From Cryptomeria japonica (Eukaryota > Streptophyta > Pinopsida > Cupressales > Cupressaceae): DNA of 64,000 bases. Positions 45,197 to 58,378 of this stretch are shown piece by piece. The position numbers were made by a program, and so were the translations under genes. Below the pieces are notes generated by a model that was not told the DNA's origin, searched no databases, and saw only the letters and a list, made by a program, of their open reading frames with translations. The stretch spans positions 260,402,425 to 260,466,424 of the forward strand of contig NC_081415.1 of assembly GCF_030272615.1 (NCBI RefSeq), in the 5' to 3' direction. The first letter of the stretch is position 1. Every line of letters begins with the position of its first letter.

Positions 45197-47459
45197 GTGC
45201 TCTGGCCAAAGACTTAGACTCATCGGGACCATTCGGGTCCTGAGCCACTCACTAAGTACTACACTCTTCTAACAGAAGTGCACCGAGGTCTCCATCCTTA
45301 GGAGTAATTAAATAACATAATACAAGATTGAATTCCGCCTCAGAATTTGACTTAAAGCCTCGAGAAGTCAAGCGAATCCATACGGGATTCCTTCCGAGTA
45401 TGCATTGAATTACTTTTTCCATTTTAATTATCTTTCAAATTAGGATTCTATTCAATCCTTCTATACCAAGCCTAGACCCCACCCACGAACGCCTAAGTAT
45501 GAGGGACAACTCCGTCCCAAGACTGCCTACATACCTGCTTCAGCACGGGATCAAGGCGTAAAGTATGTAGTTCTATTTTCTACTCTATGGTCTAATGTAA
45601 ATTGATTAGTGGGTACACAACCCTTTCTAGGATCAATGTCCCAGACAGTTTCTTTACGGTTGCTACCCACGATGGTAGCGCTTAAGCAAAGGCTCAAGAT
45701 GGCCTATTGCTTATGGCCTAAAACAACTAGATCCTAATTCTTATCATAAGCGTCACCCTTGACCAATTGTCAATCGACAACAATTCTTTGAGATTAAAAC
45801 AATTTTATAAAATCATTCCACTCATCATCCCTATAGGAGGGTTTACTATGGTTTAACTCAACGGATGTAAAATCATTTAATGATTATCTTATTAGATTAT
45901 CAATCCAAGGGGGATTACCCGCCCCTTGGATTTTTAACTTCCAAGTGTCCCTTATTACTCCCTGATGATTTATAGGGATGATGCCACAGACGTCATTGAT
46001 GTAGCTTTATTAGGCGTTAAGTGCAGTACTTCAACACAACGACATTGCCCGTAAGTGTGACCCAGAGGCACTGTATATACCAAACGCTACTAGGTTTTGG
46101 TTTCCATCTTCCTTTATTTAGTTTTCTAACTATGAGCTATGAAAACATCATACTTGAAAACAATTACTAATTGAACGCACAAAATTTAATTAATTGAAAT
46201 AACTACTTGAAATATAACTTGCATAACAATGATCATCATGAACTTGCATATTAATAATTACATGTGTACTTGCATGGAGATGAAAATGTCAATAAATGTA
46301 ATTAATCTATAAGTAATTTGCATGTTATAAGAATAGTGTAACTTGTGTGCATGATTAAGCAATCCAAAAATAGCGATTAAATTTAGGCATTTGTTTCAAA
46401 TCATATTAATGTGAATTATTTGCTAAATGTCAACTAAGTGCCCCCAATGGATCTTAATAGATCGAATGATTCTAATTATAACATTTGATATAATGTAATT
46501 TGCAAGTATAAATTTACTATAGATAAGTTAATCGTGAATTTACTACTCAATAATCCCCAATATTTATAAATTTTTCTAAGTTAATTTAATAGCTTAAAGT
46601 TTATACTAAGGAAAAAAAAGAAAAGAAAATTAACAATTTCTAAATTGCAATTTGTACATTATTTCTAAATTGCAATCTATACATTATTTCTAAATTGTAT
46701 TTTATACATTTATATAAAAAAAAAGCTAAATAAATATAAAAACAAAAAAAGAATAGGCGAATTGTTTGTGTTTAATAATAAATAGGGGGGTGCGGGCCAC
46801 GGGTACCATCACCCTTGCGGTCCTGCATGCGCAGGCCCGCAGGGTTGAGGGGACGCCGCTGGCCCCTCCACTCCCCTGCAGCCACTGTCGTGACAGTGAC
46901 TGTAGGGGTAGTGGGGGGTACCACTGCCCCCGGCGGGTACAATAACCGCCACCCCTGCACACCTCCGTTATTCATTCGAATGATTTTTGAAGAACGTGCC
47001 ATTGCTTGCAACATTAATATATTTTAACATCTGAAATAAATTATATATATATATATGGTTTTACATTCCCAATTACTTAATGATATATATAAACAAACAG
47101 AGAATTTATTTATGAAAATAAGAACATGAATAAAATAGATAATCAAACAATTGTTTTAGATTGATTTTACAGTAAACATGAGGTTAATATTTATAGAGAG
47201 GGAGAGTTTATTTCCAATATTCACAGGAAGATTTGATTCAGCTAATTTTTCACAGAGAGATCTTATTCAACTATTATCCACAGAGAGATCTTATTCAACT
47301 AATACTCACAGGGAGATATATTCTCCAATTTCAGTTGATATTCACAGAGAGAGTTTGATTCAACTATTATTCACAGAGAGATCTATTTAAAGAATAAGAT
47401 TCAAATTTCCATTCAAAAAACTAGAGAGATGAATTAGAGGGAGGAAATAAAGATCGATC

Positions 47460-47940
47460 TAATCTAATTCTCAGCAAGGAATTGAAACAAGATTTTTTTT
47501 TTCTTTTACTAATCTAATACTCAGCAAGGAATTGAAACAAATTGATCTAATTCTCATCAAGGAATTGAAACAAGATTGATCTAATCTAATTCTCAGCAAG
47601 GAATTGAAACAAGATTCTTTTTTTTTCTTTTACTAATCTAATACTCAGCAAGGAATTGAAACAAATTTCTCTTCTTTTTTTCTTTTTTTCTTTTACTAAT
47701 CTAATACTCAGTAAGGAATTGAAACAAATTGATCTAATTCTCATCAAAGAATTGAAACAAGATTGATCTAATCTAATTCTCAGCAAGGAATTGAAACAAG
47801 ATTCTTTTTTTTTTTAAAAATCTAATACTCAACAAGGAATTGAAACAAATTGATCTAATTCTCATCAAGGAATTGAAACAAGATTGATCTAATCTAATTC
47901 TTAGCAAGGAATTGAAACAAGATTTTTACTAATCTAATTC
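47460..47940. repeat. Expanded LTR minisatellite, about 11 copies
   Basis: AAGGAATTGAAACAA units joined by GATCTAATTCTCAGC-like filler and T-rich inserts (TTTTTTCTTTT). This is the same repeat as at 25438-25625, in reverse complement. Confidence 0.9.
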
Positions 47941-48538
47941 GCAACAAGAATAAGATGCATGATTCAAAATAAAATAAAACTAAATTAAAAGAACCTGGAT
48001 ACTTGCAATTGATGTAGAATCCCCTATGAATCCTTCAATTAGCCTCCCTTGATCCTTCAAGCTTGGAAAAATTTCTCCAAAGCAACCTTAGCTATTCTCC
48101 AAAATGAAATATGACTACCAAAACAATTACTTGAGAAAAGAATTTCTTCAAGGAATAACCAACTCCTATTTTTGAAAACTTGCATATCATTTATAAGAAA
48201 AATCCCTGTATTCCACTATCTAGAAAATTTAATTAAAAAAAGAGATTCTTTTCCAATATTGGACTCATGCAAATTGATTAAACTTAGTGGGGGACTTACA
48301 TGCAAGGTGGTGGAGATTCATCTAGAAGCTTCTTATTTTTCCTACAACATGTGCCATAATTGGGAGTGGAAAATAAATAAATAAAAATAATGCCTTTTGA
48401 ATTATATTCTCCAAGTGTGTGTGTGTATTCATTTTATTCTTTTATAACATTTATTCAATTATTTTAAGTAATTTAACCAAAAACATAATAGAATTGTATT
48501 TAAATCAAAAAGTGATAGAGGAGGGTTGTGACACACTG

Positions 48539-49117
48539 AGAGGGGGGGTGAATCAGTGTTCTACCGGTAAGATCAATTTTAATTTTATTAACAAAGTATT
48601 TCAGTAATTGGTAACCATAAAAGAATATAACAACGACTAGAAATGATGCAACCACAAGAACATACACCATAACACAGATTTATACGTGGAAAACCTCAAA
48701 GAGGAAAAACCACAGCGGGATTGGTGACCCACAATATCTATCCACTTGCCGAATGAATAAATATTACAATAGGGGCCTGCACATACAGGAAGGCCAATAG
48801 TCTAGAGTGCACTTCTCATCACAAAAGGAGCCTCACTAACTACAAACACCAAATATGGAGTTACTAACAAAATTTTGAACTCAAAGATTGCCTCTACTAA
48901 GCTGGATGAGTTCCGGTTCAAGCATTGTCTGTACCGGTTTTCATTGTGTCCTCCCTTATCGGTAACGTGCTTCACATCCCAAACCTCTAAATCAATAACC
49001 AATATGGACTATTAAATATTATATTCGCATTCAGTTGATTAACATCACTCGCACAATATCACATCACTATACATTCCATCTATATGTGTGTGTATATGTA
49101 AAATCACCTAACCTGGC
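48539..49117 (-). repeat. Element II 5' LTR, middle piece
   Basis: Resumes with AGAGGGGGGGTGAATCAGTG after the solo LTR and ends at the element V insertion. It aligns with 39083-39545. Confidence 0.88.
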
Positions 49118-50861
49118 TGTAGTACCTCTGCTCTAATAAGACTTTTTAAACCCAGTTTGACCTTGGTTGACTTTTTAGTAGCTTATTTGGATGGTTGATA
49201 TACCATGTTGTGATGTTATATTCAGGTATTATGCTTGATGCGTGTATCAGTAAATGTTGCTTACACATTGATTCTTATGCATGATTAATTGTTCACTTGA
49301 TTCGTGTTATTAACCTCGAGCTAACACTTTCATTGTATATATATATATATATATGGAACCCCTTCTTTGATCAGTCATTGTAGATTCATGCTTTGACTTC
49401 AGTTGACTTTTGAGTGTATGTTGTTACACATTACTTCTTTATGATGGTTAAATTGGAATACTAACATCGACTGACACATTTATGTTGTGTCCGATGCGTT
49501 ATATACATGTTTCATGTTTGTAAGTGTATGAGGTGCGAGGAGATGACTTTCCTTCACTAATTTCGGTGAGACAAGAAACATCACGATTCTTCTTCACCGA
49601 TGTGTCTACTGTGTTTGTATATGTATGCATGCGTGGTTCATTGTTGTAGGAGATTGCAGGTACAAGTACCGTCTAGGTATGAGGTATCGTCTGCACTTGG
49701 CTTCGTAGGTCTGAGTGTGCCTTATTGGTATGATGGAAGTGGATTAGGTAGTCTTAAGACCCTATGTTTTATCCTAGTCATGCTCAAGTGAGCGTCATCA
49801 GTAGTTCGTCAATTTCCCCTTTGTTGGGTATGCAGGTCGTGTATTTGTTTGGTTTTCTTGAGTTGCGTGTTGTGCGTTTGGTAAAATTGATTATTAAATC
49901 TTAAATATTTAATTAGATTAAATGTGTTTATTACGCATTTGAAAAGAAAAGGGACTAAATTTAAATAGGACCCCTTTGTGTGATTAATCAATAAATCAAA
50001 TTGTTTAATGCATTTTACTAGCAAATTTGATTTATTGTATTTTCAAATTGTGAATTAAATGATTTGTATGCATTGTTGTAAAAAGGTTAATTAGAAATTG
50101 GAAAATTAATATCTTACCCTCATTTGGATTTTTGAAATAGAAATCTTCGTTTTTAATTAAAAGGGAGAAAATCAAATTTTGGAGAAAAACATTTTTGAAT
50201 AATGGAAATGATTTTTCATTTGGTAAAAAATTTTTTTTACAGGTTAAAATTTCTTTTTAACCTATTTTTCTCAAAAACATTGGGAGAGTTTGTTTTGGAT
50301 GGAGAAAATTTGGGGCATTTTGGTTTTTGAAGAAACCTCCTAGTTCCAGGTTGGGATCTTCTCAAATTTCTTCTAGGAGTGCATAATGAGGTAGGATTCT
50401 TGGTTAATTTCTTGGTTTTTAAAGAAACTTAGTTGATTTGAAGAATTTATGTGTGTATGTTCGAAGAATCTCTTGAATTTGTGGAATAGGAAGAGTTTAG
50501 TTAAATTTCAGACTTAAATCCTCCCTGATTTCATTCCCCATCTCCAAATTTGTTTCTCATTTGTTCAAATTTGGATTCAAAATGAAAATGGGTGTAGCTT
50601 CTCTTAGTGGTTTTTTGTTTAAATATTTCATGTGAATGCATTGAAATTCAAGTTTTAAACTATAAAATTAGTTTGTGTTTGGAAAAATTGGTTGGATGAA
50701 TGTGTGTAATTTGTTTAAATTTTTTCCCCGTGTGGGGCTATGTTGGCTAAATTTTGTCAGATTTAGTTGCCTGGAGAGGGATTGTGTTCAAAATTTTTAT
50801 ATCCCTCCTCTGGTTTTTATCTCAAAAAAATTTCTGGGTCTGTGTTTATACAAAAAATATT

Positions 50862-50880
50862 GGGGGGGGGGGGGGGGGGG
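50862..50880 (+). repeat. Run of 19 G
   Basis: Uninterrupted poly(G); the 3' LTR has only TTTGGGAGGGATTG at the same place. It could fold as a G-quadruplex or be an assembly error. Confidence 0.8.
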
Positions 50881-50934
50881 CGTTATTTTAATTTAAAAAA
50901 ACAAAATTGCATTATTTTTTTGTTGTGGACGTGG

Positions 50935-51100
50935 GGAGCCATGGCTCAACCCACGAACCACTGTGGACACCACAACCTGTGGCACCACGGCTGTGGAAAC
51001 CACATACCATGGGTCTCCATGGCTATGGAAACCACAGTCCGTGGGAACCACGACTGTGGAACTAGAGCCCATGGTAACCACGGTTGTGGGGGCCACTCTT
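50935..51100. repeat. CCAC/GTGG hairpin array in element V LTR
   Basis: Successive short inverted repeats such as CCACAACCTGTGG, CCACGGCTGTGG, CCATGGGTCTCCATGG and CCACGACTGTGG. The same array occurs at 60220-60385 in the 3' LTR. Confidence 0.8.
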
Positions 51101-51179
51101 TTTTTATTTTTATTTAAAGTTTCTTTTTTATGTATTAAATTTTAATTAACATATATATTTATATATATTAAGTTTTATA

Positions 51180-52703
51180 TTTTTTTTTCAATAAAACTGG
51201 AAGACCACTAATTTTATTAATAATTATAATTTTTTTACAATCCTAGTTCAAAGAGCACTGGTAGGAAAGAACCAGGCAAAGAAAACCTCTGGTCTTGCTT
51301 GTAAAAATCCCAGTGGGAAGATAATACAATCGATTACATTTGAAGAAGAGAAGTGAACAATCCAAACCAACCCCAATCCATACCCAAAAACTACAAGGGC
51401 CAACTAAGCCAGTTACAAGAATAGAACCCAATTCCCCAAAATATGTGAAGCAGATACAAAACTATTAGAGAAGAAAGCAAGCATACAAGCATCAGGAGTG
51501 CAAAAACCAAGTACTAGAACCTTCATTAGGAGGAGACAAAGGCTGGGAAGCCGCCACATTCTGATTATTTGGAGCAACCACCTGTAGAGGCACAACTACA
51601 CTCGAAAGAGACATAACTGCCTTCAACAAATCAAGAAGGAAATGTATACCTGAAAACACATTAACAACCGCAACCAAGATATCTGGAGAAACATGATCTA
51701 AAAAAGCTACAAGAGCAAACATCGTGTCATCATAGAGGTTAGAAATCAAACCACCTCTTATAAGTGAAAGTAATTCACAGTGCCAACCACTAGATAATAG
51801 TTCAGACTGAGATACAAAACTACCATAAGGAAAAGCACCAAGCTCAAAACCATAAAGAACAAAGCATTATCCAAATCAGAAGCAGAATAAAGAGAGGGAT
51901 GAAAGTATGCATCCAATAATGCCTAAACCAAAGAAGCATCCAAGAGCATATCTATACACACAGTAATAAAATGAGAAACAACTTTAGCAAGGAAAATATT
52001 AGTTTTCTCCACCAACCATCATCTGTCCACCACCTTATGAATAGCAAGAGAAAACTCTGAAGAATGAATTTTAAACATTTTGCCAAGCTTCTCATCATCA
52101 AAAGCATGAGGATCCTGAAAAATCACACTGCTTAACATGCAAAGAAATTCTATAACCAGTAGCCTCCATCACAAGAAAACCACAATGGAAAATAAGACAC
52201 ACAACAAAGTTTTGTGAGATTATAAAAAAGAATTGAGACATCATTAATAAGGAAGCATATCATCCAAGCAGAATAAAAATGATATAAGATTAGAGATCTA
52301 CACGAGCTAAATCACATAACACCATACCAACAAGCATACACAGGCCACCATGTTAGAGGAAAAAACAATCAATAAGCATCATTAAGGAGCAAGCATAACT
52401 CCACATAACTCCCGCAGTAAATGCAAGATATTCGCACGAGCCATATCCCTAAGATAGTGCTAATAAGCACACATAATCCGCCTCATCAAATGACAATCAA
52501 TATAAGCAATACCAAATAATCATACATGCAAGACGCCACTGCTATTGTAGAGGACTATCATTAAATCATACATATTAGCAAAGATGTCATGCAAGCAAAT
52601 TAGTATAGACTTCATCATAATGCAATCAGAATGATACCCTGTAATGAAGCAACTCAAGAGCTAGGAACTGGCCAACACCTTCTTTAAAATTATGAGAAAG
52701 CAT
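51180..52703 (-). pseudogene. Poly(A)-tailed retrocopy of unknown origin inside the element V 5' LTR
   Basis: A poly(T) run (51180-51188) on the plus strand marks a minus-strand poly(A) tail. An AATAAA signal sits 24 nt upstream of it (51213-51218). The insert replaces about 290 bp of LTR, judged by comparison with the 3' LTR. The last open stretch (51492-51749, extending upstream through ELLSSGWHCELL) gives a hydrophobic segment followed by a Gln/Pro/Ser-rich tail, then about 300 bp of 3' UTR. I do not recognise the protein. It may be a processed pseudogene or a truncated LINE; no RT motif is visible. Confidence 0.6.
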
Positions 52704-54520
52704 GTGGATATTAGATGAGAAAATACATTTATTAATGTGTTGTTTTTTTGTATATTGGAAAATAGGCAGAATTATATAGTTGCAATTTTGGTATTGAATT
52801 TATTGTGTAATGGTGATAATCCAAATGTTGTATTTTGAATCTTAGATCAATTAGAAAAGTTTGATTGATTAGTATCTTAAAAGAAATGGGAAAATTGTTA
52901 TGAATTTAGATTAGCAAATATGCAAGTTTATTTATTGTATTTGCATTTGATTTTAAAAAATTGCAAGTACTTGTTATGAGTATTGGCTGTTTTCATATGG
53001 TTGATTCGTAACTGGTCATGTCTCTAGTCAGAGAATTTTTAGGGGGTTGTCTATGTGCAAGATCTTGTTTGGCCAAGTGGGTTTTCTTATCGTATTGAAC
53101 TTTGTATACTATTTCTTGTGTATACTTTAGTTTTGGGAGTTCGTTTGATTGTGGTTAAGTGGATACGGGAGAGTGGCTTTCGAGTGGGGGCCACGCCCAA
53201 AGTGGTAGCAGGGCAACCCATTGAAAGTGTGTCTTAATAAGTGATAACTTAATAGTATATTAGGGGAATTGGTAGATGAAAAAACCAAGATAATTATGCC
53301 TCATGCATGGGATGAGTGCTAGTACAGACTCAAGATGCAATGAGAAGGCCTGGAATGACGAACTGACAACCTTGTCTTCGCGAAAGTATGTGTTGGGTCC
53401 ACATGAGACTTGGATGGGGCCCAAGGTTTGGGAGAGGTTGCCAGGGTAACCCAGTGGATGGGGCTGAGACCTATGGAGGCATGCCAGGGTAACCATACCA
53501 AGCTATGTGATGACACTCTTCCCTTATGTCCACTTGTGCGCAATTTGTGTTGTTTTCGCTAGGAGCACTATTGTGGAGTCATATTAGATTGCTATTACCT
53601 TTGAGAGTACCTGATATTCATGTTAGACCATGGGATTCTTATGATGGGTTGCAAGGATTTAGTTTCACTTGTGCTCCAGTTGTTCTTTTGTATTTACTCC
53701 ATTTCATGTTTCAGATGGATCCTCTTTCTTCTTCTTGGATCATTCTTGTATCTCTTGGACCGATGGGGTCATATGTATTATTTGTTTCTGTGTGCCTTGA
53801 TGATAGGATGTAATTGATGTGAACCTTTTGTATTCTTCACCCTATTATTTTATTAGAGGGGTCTTGTAGTTGAAGCATACCCGAAGATGTAGCCCATTAG
53901 GGGTGAACTTCGATATCAATTTGGTGTTGTGTGGTGTATGTGTTCATCTGGTTCCTTTTTATTTTGGATGTATGAATGACATTATCGTTAAAATGTATAA
54001 TGTAGATTAGATGATATTAATATTAAATCCATGTATGAAGTTATCTAATTAGATGCAGTAATATGGATCATGATGAATGTAGGTTTAGTGAAATGCAAAG
54101 TATTTATTATCTTATAATGCAAACAAAGTATGTATGGAAATTAAATGTATGGCATATGTTTTAAGTTAAGATTGGATGTAATGTATGGTTAAATTTAAAT
54201 GAATGAACTTAATCATGTTATCTATATTTTGACCTATTGAATAAATTTAACCATTGATTAAGTATAATTATGTTGTTAAGTTAATCAACTTAATTTGAGT
54301 AATTAGCATGAGTTGAGTTAGTGGTGAACCAAGTAACCACGTTGGGAAACCCCGTAGGTGTTAGTTAAGTCTTCTGCTGTGTAATCTGAACTTAATGTTA
54401 ACTCAATTTATCATTAAACTAATTAAAGTTAAAAGAAAAAAAAAAATAAAAAAAAATTGTTTGCACTCTTTCTAGTGTTTTAGTTTTATTCCTTCGGGGT
54501 TTTCCTTGTGGGGCATTACA

Positions 54521-54541
54521 TTTGGTATCAGAGCGAAGGTT
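54521..54541 (+). other. PBS of element V
   Basis: TTTGGTATCAGAGCGAAGG; initiator-Met-tRNA type. Confidence 0.85.
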
Positions 54542-57500
54542 GCAAACACTGGGATCTCTGGTGTAGCTTGTGCCCTTAGTTGGTGTGAGGTGTATAACAT
54601 TTATGTTTTATGATTGTCCTCCTGTTGTATGTGTGTGATTGAGGCATAGGATCTTGAGGATTCGTGCTCTTTCTTGTTGCTTATTCTTTTAAGCAAATCC
54701 TAATTGTGTGTAAAATGTGTTTTCACACATTTCTTTCTCCTTCTTGATGTTGGTTCTTATTAAGTGATTATATGTTCTTTTATTGCTTATTAGGTATCTT
54801 GGTCTATGATTACTCTTGTTACAGAGTGAGTCATATGTACCTCCCTTTTTGATTGTTGTACTCTTTAGACTAACCCATTGGGTTGGGCAATGCTTGTGTT
54901 AAATTTGAAAGTATGAAATGTTCTTGTGTTATTATTAGGATATGGCTTAGTGTCGTGATCTTGAAGGACTTGTATGGTAGATGTTGAGTGCTTATGATGT
55001 AGTGAATTGAATGTAAATCATCCTTCCTCCTCTTTCTCTCTAGAAATTAAAATGTTTGTTATATGTGTATTTATCACTTGTGTAAGTTTTCTGATTGTGA
55101 GAGAATAATTGTGACTTCTTGAACCCTTATGTGAGCCTAACAATTCTACTATACAATTAGATAATAACAGGGCTATAGGTTAAAAATATCATGATGGGTA
55201 TTGGGAGGAAATTGTATGTTTTTCATAAAGGAATTCACCATGTTTATTGTAGGAGTAACATAATGAATTTATATCTTAGGTAATGTGCGATGATGTACGA
55301 ATAGCTGATATGTGAAACTATCTTGTTTGTAATAAGATGTGTAAAAAGGGATCATGTTATAGTGTCTAGGAGTGTGTCGATGTATTTTCATTAAAGATTT
55401 CATAATGTGTTTCATAATACAGACTCAAATGATGATCTATTTGAACAATGCAATAATGCACTTACTTTTGAATATATATAATTGACTTAGTATGAATAGA
55501 AGGTGAAAATGAAAACCATATTTGATGTGCATGCATAATTATGTATTATTTAGTTGATAGCTCCTCTTCCACCTTCTTCTCATACTTTGATTTTTGATGA
55601 AAGGTTGTAGATAATGATGTATTTCGTATTAATTAAGAGGAGTGTTTCGTAAGAGGTCTTGCATAAAAGAAAAGATTGTTTGTCTTGATTTCATTTTTGA
55701 AAATTAGGACATTGAATTGCACCCATAATATTTGGAAATATCATGATTGGCCAATTGACATTCTTTTAAAATGGTAGTGAAATGAAAACCGTACAATAAA
55801 GATGATAGGCATATAGTGAGAACTTTAAGCATGTTTGTGTGATCTTGTTGATTTTGTACATATGTATGAAATGGGTTGACTATCAAACTCTCTTCTCCTT
55901 CTCCCTACCTAGTTATAAGATTATTAGAAATGCTTTTAAAGAATGCATTGATTTAAATAGAATGTATATAAGCATATGAAATTGTATTTTTTTATTTTGG
56001 CTTTATATTGAAAGATGGAAGTCTTAAGCTTCGGCAAGAAAATTTGCATGGTTAGTAATGTGAATATGAATCCTGAGTGGAATTAGTGAAAGATATAGGA
56101 ATGACGTTACTTCTTTATTTAATTTGAATTGTAAATAATTACAGTACTTGTGTTTAAAAATAAATCCTATACAGTTATTCATGTGGGAAACATAATAAAG
56201 ACCTTCCTTGAGTAGATGTTAGTGTTACTAAAAAGTACTCCTCATAAATGTGAATAAACCAGTACTAGTGCTTTCGTTGTGTATTGTGAGAAACCAATGC
56301 TTGCTATGTGTGCTCATAGGTTAGTGAAGAAATCAACCATGGAGGATATGTTTACTTATGAGTATGGGGAAACCATACTATTTATGTGATGTTGCATATT
56401 TATTACCCTACTGAGTGCCAACCCACAGGTTGTTGGCAATTCAATATATGAAGGGATAGTATCAGAAGTCACCATTCCTCGAATAGCATGGATAGGCGTA
56501 CGAGTAATGGCAGTGCAAAGCAACTTTAGCTTCCCTAATTCAAGGAAAAATATAGTTATATAACGAAACTATATTAAAGGTGTACTCAATACTTACCCTT
56601 TTTGATGAATCAAATTATATGGTTTATGTGTGCGAGCCTATTCCCCACTATTTTTTAGCATATTGATGGCAGTTCTTGAGCATATTGATGGCAGTTCTTG
56701 AGTATAGTGATGGTGTATCTTGGATGATCTTTTACCTTGTCTTCATGAAAGGTATGTTATTTTCACATGAGTTTCCAGTTGGCAGGCGTTGGTAGACATG
56801 TGGGTGGACTCTAGCCATGTATACCGCTGGCTTATGATGAGTATCCTGAGAGGTATGTCGCTATGCGGGGTGTGACTTGCGCATGCCATTTTCTATGAGG
56901 TACACTCCCATGTGGGATACATCCATTGTGTGCCTTCTCTGCTTGGAGTATTGCCATGCTGTGCTGAGACATGATGCGAGATGTAGTAGACATTACCATG
57001 TGGCCTATTGACTTTTTTAGTGTAGAGCCATGCTGCATGATGATGTGATGTGAGTTGATGTTGAGGTGCACACTACCATGCCATGTGGATATGTGACTAG
57101 GCATCACCACATGATGAGCTATAGCAATAGCTAGATGATTGATCTCTCCTTCCTCGTTGGTGGCTAGATTCTAGTCACATAGTTATGTTATGTGCAATTA
57201 TGATATTCTTATTTATTTCATATGTGAACCAACAATTTATTCTATTTTGACTTTGAAAGTTTAGCCACGATCTTGTGAACTTTTGCTTACTTGATTTGGT
57301 GTTGCAATTTCATGGATATTTATTGCCTTACTATTGAAATTTGATGATTTATTATCTTTATTCATCTATATCTTGGTGGCTAAACTGGTTTATTCTTATT
57401 TTTTTCATATGTTGGTCTTGTGTTGAAATGTGAATTCCTCTCCAAGGACGTATGAGGCAGTCTTGGTTGAGTGTATACGAGGAAGTAGACGTAGGGAACC

Positions 57501-58364
57501 TTGAGGATGGGGGTATGTGAGGCTATGATGCAGCTAGGATCCAATACCTAGCTATGTGTGGTGACTATCTCTTGGAGGCTAACCACCTTACTCAACAAGG
57601 GATGGTCACGAGGGTCTTGTATGGAAGGTATCACCGTTATGTGTGTGCCCTAGCACCATCAAGCCCTTGAGTGTGATGTGGGATATATATGATTATATAT
57701 TTTGTTTTGAGATTAGGCACTGAGATGTTGATCGTGCATGCTATCTATGACTGAGCATTAGACATGCTCACATGTGGCCTTATGAGTTGTATGTTCTAGT
57801 AATGTGGATGGATATTTATGTGTTAAACATGGAGTAAAATGTGTAATTTGTCACTATGTTATGGGACATAGACATTGGAAAGGTTTTAATATGCCTGACA
57901 AGTGTAAGAAATTGTGTTATATATGTTTTCTTATTTTATGAATGTTAACATGGTTATAGAATTTGAAATTTGAAGCTATTTGTATGTGATAATATATTAG
58001 GAAGAGGATGAAACGGTAAAAGAAATTGATCATGATGGCATGTTTTTCTTGTCGTAGTTAGTAGATAAGTGCTATATTAATTTGTTGTTTACCTCAATTA
58101 ATGCATAAATTTGGTGTGATTAAAGGAAGAAAATTCTTGTTTCATTGCTATGATTATAGATAGCTCTTAGAATGATAAGAAATGGATGAATTTGGATGTA
58201 TCTTGCTAATGGATAATTGCATTCGTAAAGGATTTAGCAATAATGTTTCATTTATCTGTGAAAATATACATATGTCCAATTTGATATTTGTTAAATAAGT
58301 TTCAGGGCTAATGTGTGCTACATGTTTAACTTTTAGCCTTACGACTTCCAGGAGTAAGTTGGAA
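54542..58364 (+). other. Non-coding interior of element V
   Basis: 3.8 kb without a convincing ORF or any gag/pol motif. It has a short tandem duplication (AGCATATTGATGGCAGTTCTTG twice near 56660-56702) and a stretch rich in CATG-type inverted repeats at about 56760-57110. Confidence 0.7.
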
Positions 58365-58378
58365 CCTAGGGGGGAGGA
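58365..58378 (+). other. PPT of element V
   Basis: CCTAGGGGGGAGGA directly before TGTAGTACC. Confidence 0.85.

Larger units (their letters stand above)
44876..48533 (-). mobile_element. Solo LTR of the chromovirus family, TSD CACTG
   Basis: In minus orientation it runs TGTCACAACCCTCC to GGGTTATTACA and matches the LTRs at 24822 and 33203 throughout, at lower identity than those two share. Perfect CACTG on both sides (44871-44875 and 48534-48538) shows a whole element inserted and then lost its interior by LTR-LTR recombination. The ORFs inside are not genes. Confidence 0.93.
49118..54520 (+). repeat. Element V 5' LTR
   Basis: TGTAGTACC to GGGGCATTACA. It is enlarged by a retrocopy (51180-52703) that replaces about 290 bp present in the 3' LTR. 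Confidence 0.88.

Noticed and set aside
47178-47390. ORF made of a repeated Arg/Ser/Glu unit
   Set aside because: Translation of a simple LTR repeat (CACAGAGAGATCTTATTCAAC); no conserved frame.
50893-51145. Several overlapping ORFs on both strands with His/Gly/Trp-like repeats
   Set aside because: All come from the CCAC/GTGG hairpin array, which is open in several frames by composition.
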